From contig CM057228.1 of the NCBI GenBank assembly GCA_029891385.1, forward strand, positions 62,192,523 to 62,256,522: a stretch of DNA of 64,000 nt. The letters run 5' to 3'. The stretch is from Erythroxylum novogranatense. Its lineage: Eukaryota > Streptophyta > Magnoliopsida > Malpighiales > Erythroxylaceae. Below the pieces are notes generated by a model. It had not been told where the DNA came from. It worked only from the letters and a program-made list of their open reading frames with translations, and searched no databases. Both the position numbers and the translations under genes were made by a program. This document shows, in pieces, positions 48,869 through 59,070 of the stretch (positions are counted from its first letter, which is position 1; every line of letters starts with the position of its first letter).

Positions 48869-49341
48869 CAATACTTAGGGGTATCCCATATCGACTGGAG
48901 AGGAGCACGAAGCATGCCTTATAAGGATGTGGAAACCTCTCCCTTGCATACGCGTTCGCATCCCTCGAATAGGGGCGAAACAAAACTGTGAGGGTGACGC
49001 GACAGCGTAGACTGGGCGGCCCAAAGCGGACAATATCGCAGTGAGTGAGTGAGGCCCACTACCTTCTACCACTGTCGACGTGTTATCCATCACCGGATCC
49101 CATCAGAACTCCGAAGTTAAACGTGCTAGGGCCAGAGTAGTATCAGATGGGTGACTTCCTGGAAAATCCAGTGGAAAAGTAAAACCGTGAGGGTGCGAGA
49201 CCCTAGAGGCCAAGGCCCAAAGTGGACAATATCTGCAACCGGGTGGGCGTGAGGCTCAAATGGCCGAGGCCCTTTGGAGGACTCGATGCCCGAGAGGTCG
49301 AGGTCCTGTGGACGGGAGGCCCGAGAGACCGAGGTCCTACA
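48868..49341 (+). mobile_element. Cassandra-like TRIM, 5' LTR with 5S rDNA segment
   Basis: The text 'tacttaggggtatccca', 'ccttataaggatgtgg' and 'aagcggacaatatc' is typical of Cassandra-type LTRs. It ends TCCTACA before a tRNA-iMet primer site. It holds a 5S-like segment at 49087-49170. Compared with the second LTR (TGGATACTTAGG) its first bases are TCAATACTTAGG, so the terminus is altered or trimmed at the junction with C. Confidence 0.88.
49087..49170 (+). repeat. 5S rRNA-derived segment, copy 1 (in TRIM LTR)
   Basis: CACCGGATCCCATCAGAACT, CCGAAGTTAAACGTGCTAGG and GATGGGTGACTTCCTGG follow the plant 5S gene from its central part through the A box, intermediate element and C box. The 5' third of 5S is degenerate. 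The RNA polymerase III internal promoter is largely recognisable (GTTAAACGTG for GTTAAGCGTG). It is part of a retroelement, not a 5S gene. Confidence 0.93.
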
Positions 49342-49343
49342 AA

Positions 49344-49357
49344 TTGGTATCAGAAAC
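49344..49357 (+). other. Primer binding site, tRNA-iMet type (TRIM)
   Basis: TTGGTATCAGAAAC two bases after the LTR end; TGGTATCAGA is exact. The internal region up to the next LTR is only about 63 bp, ending in the polypurine tract CCGAGGGGG. Confidence 0.88.
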
Positions 49358-49404
49358 AGGACCCGAGGGATATGCCAGCGCAGACGCTGAGCCTCCCGAG
49401 GGGG

Positions 49405-49857
49405 TGGATACTTAGGGGTATCCTATATCGACTGGAGAGGAGAACGAAGCATGCCTTATAAGGATGTGGAAACCTCTCCCTTGCAAACGCGTTCGCATCC
49501 CTCAAGTAGGGGTGAAACAAAACCGTGAGGGTGACGCGACAGCGTAGACTGGGCGGCCCAAAGCGGACAATATCGCAGTGAGTGAGTGAGGCCCACTACC
49601 TTCCGCCACTGTAGACGCGTTTTTCATGCCCTAATGCATCGGATCCTATCAGAACTCCGAAGTTAAACGTGTTAGGGCCAAAGTAGTACCAAGATGGGTG
49701 ACCTCTTGGGAAGTCCTGTGGAAAAGTAAAACCGTGAGGGTGCAAGACCCTAGAGGCCGAGGCCCAAAGCGGACAATATCTGCAAGCGGGTGGGCGCAAG
49801 GCCTAAGAGACCGAGGCCCTTTGGATGACGCGAGGCTCGAGAGGCTGACGTCCTACA
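49405..49857 (+). mobile_element. Cassandra-like TRIM, 3' LTR
   Basis: It begins TGGATACTTAGGGG after the polypurine tract and ends TCCTACA. It is collinear with the first LTR; it lacks part of the duplicated 'gaccgaggtcc' segment at the end. The next bases are AAAAC and then the LTR of A. Confidence 0.9.
49625..49720 (+). repeat. 5S rRNA-derived segment, copy 2 (in TRIM LTR)
   Basis: It reads CTAATGCATCGGATCC, AGAACTCCGAAGTTAAACGT, AGTAGTACCAAGATGGGTGA and CCTCTTGGGAAGTCC. It is closer to a real 5S gene than copy 1 and extends further upstream (the 'CACTAATGCACC' part). Confidence 0.93.
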
Positions 49858-50072
49858 AAAACTCAGAAGGAATAAAACACAAAGGATAAAAAGGTAGACG
49901 ATACAAAAGGTAGAAGAAACGAACAAAAAATAGAAGAAGCAAAACTAAGAAGAAGCGAACTCGGAAGGAACAAAACATAGAAGGAGTTTATGAATAGTAA
50001 CACAGAAGGAGTTCATGAACAGTAACACAGAAGGAGTTCATGAACATAGACGATACAAAACACATAAGAAGA

Positions 50073-50282
50073 TGACGTCATATGGAAGAAGATGATGTTA
50101 TCATAGAAGAAGTGAAACTAAGAGAAAGCAAAGCACAGAAGAAGATGACGTCATACAGAAGAAGATGACGTCATCATAGAAGAAATGAAACAAAGAAGAA
50201 TCCAAAGACAGACGAAGCAAAACTAAGAAGAAGATGACGTCATGCAGAAGAAGCTGACGTCATACAGAAGAAGCTGACGTCA
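50073..50282. promoter_or_regulatory. Array of six TGACGTCA palindromes in the 5' LTR of A
   Basis: Perfect TGACGTCA occurs at 50073, 50146, 50166, 50235, 50255 and 50275, each after AAGAAGA or AAGAAGC. TGACGTCA is the classical bZIP (CREB/TGA-type) binding palindrome. A seventh place (near 50092) reads TGATGTTA. Whether a plant factor binds it is inference. Confidence 0.65.
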
Positions 50283-50340
50283 TCACAGAAGAAGTAAAAC
50301 TAAAAAGAAGCAAAAGACAGAAGATACTTCTTCCTATACA

Positions 50341-50345
50341 AGGAC
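50341..50345. repeat. Target site duplication AGGAC of element D, left copy
   Basis: AGGAC before TGATATG, and again at 55915-55919 after GCGCGGTCA. Confidence 0.92.
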
Positions 50346-51269
50346 TGATATGTATTTAATTGTTGATATTTTTAATCATTTATACTTAGTGATTATTGAC
50401 ATAAAAATGTTTAAGATACTCACTTTAATTCATATGTGATTTTTAGGTAAAATTTGGAAGCAAAAAAATTAAAGTGAGTTAGAAGCATTACATTTGAGTT
50501 ATTTTTTGAAAATTTATTTTTGCTTGATTTTATAAAACAAGACAAAGAAAATTAAAAGACAAGAAAAAAATGAACACATGAAAAAAAAGAACCAAATGTT
50601 GGGAGAACAATGGTGAAGCAAGAGGTCCAAACGATAGTGTAGAAGCCATGCAGTGAAGACAAAATGACAGCAGATGACCAAATTAAACGCAAATGCGTTT
50701 AACTTAAAATGCACGAAGAAGCAACCAACTCAGGTGTTGTGTTTAACGTTTTAAGAGGGCTACATTGTTGGAGAGGCGTCTGCGTTTTAAGAGGGCCGCA
50801 TACAAATAAACGAGGATGCTATAGTAGACAAGCAAAAAAAATCAATACAAGGGGAGAACGATGACGCACAAGGAGCAAGCAGATTGTTTTAAGGGTTTTA
50901 GGTGATTGTGACCTTTATTGGTCACATCACGCGATAGTGCAGGAAAACAACAAGCACAGTAGCGGTGCTGGAGGAAAAAATGCAGTGGAGAGGGGGTTTG
51001 TGCGTGAACAGTGTAGAATAATAAAGCCCCTTCCCATCTTATTCGTCCAATCATCAACGGTATACGCTACAGTGCAAGGGGCGTGACCCAGCAGCCAACG
51101 CACAGAATGAGCTAAAATTGAAAAATCAAGCAACAAGGCAGTGCGGCATGAAGGCAGACGTTGCGCAGGTGTGGAGCTGGTGGCTGAGGCTTGTGGCTGG
51201 AGCACGCTACAGGGACGAGGAGCACGCAGATAGGAGTCTAGTGAACAGTAGCATTTTCATTAAATCTTA

Positions 51270-52705
<1,436 letters not shown>

Positions 52706-53698
52706 TTAATTGTCAAATCAAGCAACAGCGAGAATGAGAGTGCTACAATAAAGAAGAGAGTTGCGATAGTTAGCAATAAATTGGGGCATATTTTGGTTAG
52801 GGTTTAGAACGAGGGCTGAAGCAATTTTTTTGAAAGACCCATGAAACGTTAGATGTCTCGATACCGGTTCAGAGGTAACATCGACGTTGACAACCCAGGT
52901 TAAGTATTCTTTTATTATTTTGTTGTTTCTTTCTCTCATTAGGAATTGATTGTGTTATCCAATGTTAATTGATTTGAGTTTTGTGTATGGATAATCAGAT
53001 TTTTGTTATTATTCGATTATTTGTGTATGAACCCTTTGGGTATTTTAAATTAATGATTTTAATGAATTCATTGAATCGTTAATTTCAAATCCATTGCTTG
53101 AATTTTTATATAATCCGTAATTGTTATGTTGAAATTCATATATAGCGACTAATGATTCGTAATTGTTAGGGATAACATGACCTAGGTTAAATAATGCATC
53201 GTATGTGGTTGTTGCCTTGATTAATCGGTTTTCCTAATTCGTAATGCTACTGCCTAATTAAATATAAAGATGGTATCCTAAGTTGTTCGGTGGTTAGGTT
53301 TAATTAACGATCGTATCTTGATTAAACAAAACATAAGGGAAAACTCAGATTAATTTTTAACCCACGATTAATAATTGCTAGTAGGGGTTAAAGAACAATA
53401 AATTAATAAAATATGCTTAGTCAGGGTGTAGGCCTAGATTGAATCAAAGAACTGAGTCTCTATCGAATTTCCCACATTTATCATTTTATTGCATGTTTTC
53501 TTTAATTTATTTTTATTAGTTAGTTTTATTTTATTTTCTTCTTTGAAAAATCCAAAGCCCCCCTTTTTCCTAAACACCGATTAATTTCATTTCATAAACT
53601 TTACACACTCTCTCTGTATGATCGACCTAGACTTGCCACTCTATAGTACTAGTGTAGGTATTTTATTTTGACTAACGTAACGACGCGCGATCAAAATT

Positions 53699-53715
53699 TG
53701 GCGCCGTTGTCGGGG
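53699..53715 (+). other. Primer binding site, tRNA-Asp (element D)
   Basis: TGGCGCCGTTGTCGGGG, one base from the complement of the plant tRNA-Asp 3' end (TGGCGCCGTTGCCGGGG). Confidence 0.88.
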
Positions 53716-54023
53716 AGTGCAGTGTTTTAGTTTTTGTTTATGAGTTAATTGGTGTTTTGTATATATTTGTTCGTTAGTGATTTCTTTTCTGTTATTTTGT
53801 GATCTTCTCATTTTCTTGTTTCATGTAAAAAATTTTGATATGGACAGAAGTAATTTCTTTTATTATTCATATTCTTATTCCTATAACAATGTTTGGACTG
53901 ATCAACCTAACTTTTATTATGGATGGAATAATCATTAGAATTACTTCCATGATAGTCTGTTGGACGCACAACAATTCTCGTACAAACCAGAAGCCTCCTA
54001 TCACAACTTCGGTCCATCTCTGA
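53716..54023 (+). pseudogene. Element D internal region, first copy, gag N-terminus
   Basis: From the ATG at 53840 the frame reads MDRSNFFYYSYSYSYNN, VWTDQPNFYYGWNNH, a stop, then NYFHDSLLDAQQFSYKPEAS. The second copy at 55100 has the same content and goes further. At about 54024 this copy ends abruptly and LTR text resumes. Function as gag is inferred from the family position after the tRNA-Asp site. Confidence 0.6.
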
Positions 54024-54948
54024 GATAGTGAGCAATAAATTAGGGGATATTTTGGTTAGGGTTTAGAATGAGGGCTGAAGCAATATTTTGGAAAGATCCA
54101 TGAAGAGTTAGATGTCTCGATACCGGTTCAGAGGTGACATCAACACTGACGACCCAGGTTAAGTATTCTTTTATTATTTTGTTGTTTCTTTCTCTCATTA
54201 GGAATTGATTGTGTTATCCAATGTTAATTGATTTGGGTTTTGTGTATGGATAATAAGATTTTTGTTATTATTCGGTTATTTGTGTATGAACCCTTTGGGT
54301 ATTTTAAATTGATGATTTTAATGCATTCATTGAATCATTAATTTCAAACCCATTGCTAGAATTTTGATATAATCCGTAATTGTTATGTTAAAATTCATAT
54401 GTAGCGACTAATGATTCGTAATCATTAGGGATAACATGACCTAGGTTAAATGACGCATCGTATGTGATTGTTGCCTTGATTAATTGATTTTCCTAATCCG
54501 TAATGCTACTGCCTAATTAAATCTAGAGATCGTATCCTAGGTTGTTCGGTGGTTAGGTTTAATTGACGATCGTATCTTGATTAAACAAAACCTAAGGGAA
54601 AACTCGGGTTAATTTTGAACCCACGATTAATAGGTGCTAGGAGAGGTTAAAGAACAACAAATTAATAAAATATGCTTAATTAGGTTGTAGACCGAGATTG
54701 AAACAAAGAACCAGGTCCCTACCGAATCCCCCACTTTTATCATTTTTGCATGTTTTTTTTAATTTGTTTTTATTAGTTAGTTTTATTTTATTTTTTCTTT
54801 GAAAAATACAAAGTCACCCTTTTTCCTAAACACCGATTAATTTCATTTCATAAACTTTATACACACTCTCTGTGGGATCGACCTAGCTCGCCACTCTACA
54901 GTAGTACCCTAGTTATTTTATTTTGACTAGCGTAATGACGCGCGGTCA
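54024..54948 (+). mobile_element. Element D, internal partial LTR
   Basis: It is collinear with the last 925 bp of the first LTR (from 'tagtgagcaataaatta', matching 52767) and ends GCGCGGTCA. It is followed by a second primer-site remnant at 54954-54970 (TGACGTCATTGTCGGGG). It lacks the first part of the LTR and the MITE. Confidence 0.85.
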
Positions 54949-55828
54949 AATTTTGACGTCATTGTCGGGGAGTGCGGTGTTTTAGTTTTTGTTTGTGAGT
55001 TAATTGGTGTTTTGTATATATTTATTCATCAGTGATTTCTTTTATGTTATTTTGAGATCTTTCTATTTTTTATTTCGTGTTTTTTTTTTAAATTTCGATA
55101 TAGACGGAAGTAATTTCTTTTATAATTCATATTCTCATTCCTATAACAATGTTTGGACTGATCAACCTAACTTTTTTTATGGATGGGATAATCATCAGAA
55201 TTATTTCCATGATAGTCTGCAGGACGCACAATAAATCTCGTACAGACCAGAAGCTTCCTATCACAACTCCGGTCCATCTCTGGAAGAGTTGATGTTGCAA
55301 TTGCAGGAGAATACTTTACAATTCTAGAAAGATGGACAGCAATTTCCAAAAAATACATGGTCAAATGCCCAAGATCCGGAGAGACAACATGGTTTAAGTG
55401 CATCTTTAGAAGAAATTGTTAACAAACTTGTTGCTAACAATTTACAATTTCAACAAGAAACCAAAGCAAGGCAACAGAGGATGGAACACCTAATGGGTTA
55501 GATGGCAATAAGTCTTGATCGCCTAGAATTGCAAAGCAAAGAGGAGCAGCCATGTCAACCTGAGGTGTACCTGATGGATGTTTGTGTGGAAAATTTGCAA
55601 AGTGATGAGGGGCTTAAGAATTTTGAGGTCAACCCTCAACGTATTGTTTGTGCCGAAGAAGATGAGAAGGAGCTCGAAGCCAATAAGAACACATCTTTTA
55701 GCTCAGAGGTAAGTACTGACTACATGATTATTTTTTAGACTAACTTTTTACCTTTAGATAACAGACTAGAGGAGTTAAATGATGAAGAAATAGGTAAAGA
55801 GATGTTCAAAATATTTCCGGAATGTATG
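54949..55828 (+). pseudogene. Element D internal region, second copy, gag-like
   Basis: It repeats the first copy and continues. After the Asn/Tyr-rich start come SLEELMLQLQENTLQF, SLEEIVNKLVANNLQFQQET, QRMEHLMG, MAISLDRLELQSKEEQPCQP, EVYLMDVCVENLQSDEGLKN and EEDEKELEANKNTSFSSEVS. Stops interrupt it near 55325 and 55500. 55502-55738 is open for 78 codons. It resembles the segment downstream of the gag core in Athila/Tat-type elements. There is no protease or pol, so D depended on another element. Confidence 0.6.
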
Positions 55829-55914
55829 GACTCTTTGTGGGATCGACCTAGACTCACCACTCTATAGTAGTAGTCTAGTTATTTTATTTTGATTAGCGTA
55901 ACGACGCGCGGTCA
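55829..55914 (+). mobile_element. Element D, 3' LTR reduced to its last 86 bp
   Basis: CTTTGTGGGATCGACCTAG to GCGCGGTCA matches the end of the other two LTR copies. It is directly followed by AGGAC, the target duplication, so the outer end of D is preserved although almost all of the 3' LTR is gone. Confidence 0.88.
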
Positions 55915-55919
55915 AGGAC
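55915..55919. repeat. Target site duplication AGGAC of element D, right copy
   Basis: Exact partner of 50341-50345; the LTR of A continues as CATAACTTTC. Confidence 0.92.
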
Positions 55920-56446
55920 CATAACTTTCTGTCTAAAAATCCAAAATTTGCTATGCTATAAATCATTGGAAAGCTAAAAGAATAAGCTAAACTTTCCAGA
56001 AGGAAATTTTGACTAATTTTGCCTTAATCAAGCCCAGATTTGCCCCTGAAGTTGGCACACGATTTCTACAACTAGAAAAAGACTTGGATTTTGAAATGAA
56101 TAATTACAGAGAAACATGCACGAACACTTGAGGAACTTTTCAGTTCTAACTCTTTTACCAAAACAACCATAAGGCCATACATAACTTTAATTACATATTG
56201 ACATTAAACAAAAGTTTAACACGATTACAATGTATGTAAGATGCTTAATGTTTAACATATTTATGGAGCTATCCGAAGGTGATTGAGCTAACTTAGTTGC
56301 AAAGCTTCTAATAACTTGGAGCTTCCGATGCCTTGCAAGGATTTGCTAACTTTCTTGTTCTACACTTGAGAAGGGAATAATAGGGGGTGAGCAACATAAC
56401 TCAGTGGCTAATATACTTATAGTCATTGGCAACTGGCCCCAATTTC

Positions 56447-56448
56447 AA

Positions 56449-56526
<78 letters not shown>
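56447..56526. repeat. TA microsatellite
   Basis: About 40 TA units; longer than the matching array at 23076-23135. Confidence 0.95.
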
Positions 56527-56532
<6 letters not shown>

Positions 56533-57007
56533 GTACATATATATATGTAGACTTATAATCAGCAATTCAAACATTTCTTAAAAATTTAATTCACATCATA
56601 TTACAGCTCATAACACATATCACTCAATATGCTCCATACTTAACGATCAAAATGCAATGCACAACAAACGGCTCGAGTGTTCCATGAAACAAAATGGAGA
56701 AACCGAAGTTTACCCCATGAACAGAATGAGTCCATTTCGGAGATCATATGCCACAAGCGGGCAGTCGAGAGAAGGCTCTTGTCAACGTGCACGTGATGAC
56801 AAAATGGTTCCACTCTCGCCCAAATAGAAGCATATAATCATGCTCAGAATCATTTTTATCAAAATAATTTTATACCTTTAAAACTTTTTCTTTCATTTTT
56901 CATACAATACCAATATCATGGCTCCTATCAAGGTGCAACAGCAGAACTATTTCATAATGCATTTCCAACATTTACAACGAGTCAATATCAACATATATAT
57001 ATATATA

Positions 57008-57066
57008 CACTGACGGAGCCACACACCACTAGGCCCCCCAAAATTTTAAAAATATTAAATATTAAA

Positions 57067-57112
<46 letters not shown>

Positions 57113-57220
57113 CATACAATGATGGAGTTATTTGAAACCCAGTGATATATTGGGCCCCTCAAAATTTAAAACAATTAAAATTTTGGGCCTTCCTATCTTA
57201 AATTCTTGGCTCCGTCACTG
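57008..57220. mobile_element. hAT-like MITE of 213 bp in a TA array
   Basis: The left end is CACTGACGGAGCCA and the right end TGGCTCCGTCACTG, an inverted pair with one mismatch (CAGTGACGGAGCCA type, common in plant hAT-like MITEs). The flanks are TA runs, so the duplication cannot be told from the microsatellite. The other LTR of A (23581-23661) has no insert. It contains its own TA run and no coding capacity. Confidence 0.78.
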
Positions 57221-57923
57221 TATATATATATATATATATACATAGGCAAGAATTTGCCCAATCACAAAAAAACTATAAATATATTACCCACCTAAATAAC
57301 TCGCGAAAACCAAGTCAAGCTTGCCTTTCCCTTTGCTAGGTTTCCTTGGTTCCCTATAATAACCAAGGTTCCATTTAAAACAACTTTCCAATAAAACTCA
57401 AAAACTTTAAAAATTACAGAAATTTCAACCAAGCACAAAATGAACTCAAATCTAACCTACCCAAAACTCATTTAGGTTAAAAAACCTAGACCTAGTTTAA
57501 GAACCCTAAAAATCACTTGGGTTCTCTTACTCCATCTTCTTCCCACACCAACTTTTCCATTCTCTACACTAACTCTTTTCCTTCAATAAAGCAAGAAGGA
57601 AAGATGGTTAACCTACCTCAACAAGTTTGATTTCTCTCCTTTCCTTCTTTTTTTCGAAACCTTTCTCCTCTCTCTTTTAATTTCACTTTCTCTTACTTCT
57701 CCCTCTTAAATTCACAATTTTTCCCTCTTCACAAGCAAAATAACACATCCTTATCCCATTTCTACCCATAATAAGCCCAAAAAGTCCATCCTACCCCTTT
57801 CTCATGAGCTTATGCTCTTCTATGCTAAAGTAATCTCCCAAAATGCCCTTGAACATCCTTGATGTATTAACGCTTTAATTTCCACTTACCAATTCAACAA
57901 ATCCTACTAACCTTGACATAAGT

Positions 57924-58125
57924 TGTTGGCCCCTGAAGATTTTTTTTCGCATGGTAAGACTAATTGTTGGGGTCTTGCTAGATTATTTATGTTGGAATAG
58001 ATTAGCTTGCTAATGTGGGTAATATAATATGGCATAGGTTAAGGGCATTGAACTATTAAAGTAGTAGGAGAGTGTAAGGCCAAATTTGGCAAGTCACTTA
58101 AGTTTAAAAACCATAAGGCATTAAA
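57924..58125 (+). mobile_element. Element F, start of an LTR, cut by G
   Basis: TGTTGGCCCCTGAAG resembles the TGTTGG(A/G)CCCC starts of the chromovirus LTRs, on the plus strand. It follows TAAGT (57919-57923), the candidate target duplication. After 202 bp it is interrupted by G. The rest lies beyond the window, so the family is unknown. Confidence 0.5.
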
Positions 58126-58429
58126 TGTTGGACCCCGAACTTTTGATAAAAATTAGAAATATTAAAATGAATATTAATGAGAAAGAAATTGGTGAGACAA
58201 TTTATGAATTTAAAAAAATTTATGAGAAAAGAATTGTTTAGTTTTGAGGACTTTGATATTTGAATGAATTTATATGGATTATGAGAGGAAAGAGAATGAG
58301 TTAATTGAAATGGGAGTGGAAAATCAAGAAATAAAGAATGAAAGTGAGAGAATTTGAAAAATTAAGAAAATTGACTTTTGGAGATAAAAAGTTTGACTTG
58401 AGAGAGTTGACTTTTTGTTTGAGGCAAAA

Positions 58430-59070
58430 TTTGAAAAAATTGTCTTATAGAAACTTGTAGTTTATGTTCAGAGCTTTCTATAGCCATAAAGTTTGATATT
58501 TTTCGATATCAGAAGTGAGAGTTATGATCAGTCAAAGTTCGCTTGGAGTTTGACTTTTTGAAGAAAAAAGTTGACCTTTTAATTTAGGCAAAATTCAAGA
58601 AAATGATTAACATGAAAATTGTAGCCTCTGTCGAGAGCTTTTTGTGGACATAAAGTTTGCTATTTTTTGATATCGGGATTGAGAGATATGATTTTTCGAA
58701 GATATGCTTTGTTTTGAAAATGCTATTAAGTATAGATTTGTGTGTTCTATGCTTCGAGGCCACTCGTCGTATGGATTTAGTTTGAATTAGAGTAAGTGGT
58801 CTTCATGAAAGTTTTAGATGATATTTTTATATTTCCATTGATATAAAGTTTGCAATTTTTCGATATCGGGGCTAGGAGTTATGAGCGATTAAAAATTGGA
58901 AGTCGTTTAGGAAAAGTTGTTTTGATGTAATCTTTGATTGAGTTTTGACCTCTTTTGAGACCTAATTTGATTTTGAGTTCTTCAGGGAAGTAGAGCTTCC
59001 TTTGATCTTTCTATTGACACCAAATTTGTTAAATTCCAAGTTCGGGAGAAAAAGATATGATTTGAAAATT
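58430..59070 (+). repeat. Four LTR modules in G, spacing 164-193 bp
   Basis: Anchors ATAAAGTTTG at 58486, 58650 and 58843 and CACCAAATTTG at 59018. Before each comes 'GAAA.TTGTAG' and a 'GAGCTTTCT'-type word. After each comes TTTTTCGATATCGG or a variant, then GAGAGTTATGA or similar. Confidence 0.72.

Larger units (their letters stand above)
49863..50345 (-). mobile_element. Element A, 5' LTR, piece 2 (between C-TRIM and D)
   Basis: It resumes at TCAGAAGGAATAAAACACA, matching 22069 onward in the other LTR, and runs to AGGAC at the D insertion. AAAAC at 49858-49862 would be the partner of GAAAC (40738-40742) as target duplication with one mismatch. Confidence 0.9.
55920..57923 (-). mobile_element. 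Element A, 5' LTR, piece 3
   Basis: It is collinear with 22550-24350 of the other LTR, including the TA array (56447-56526) and the 'gagagaaggctcttgtcaac' block. It carries the MITE at 57008-57220 and is cut at 'cttgacataagt' by element F. About 85 bp of the LTR and the flank in element E lie beyond the window. Confidence 0.92.

Noticed and set aside
49087..49720. Two 5S rRNA genes
   Set aside because: Both are partial, diverged and lie at the same place in the two LTRs of a TRIM with primer site and polypurine tract, so they are retroelement parts.
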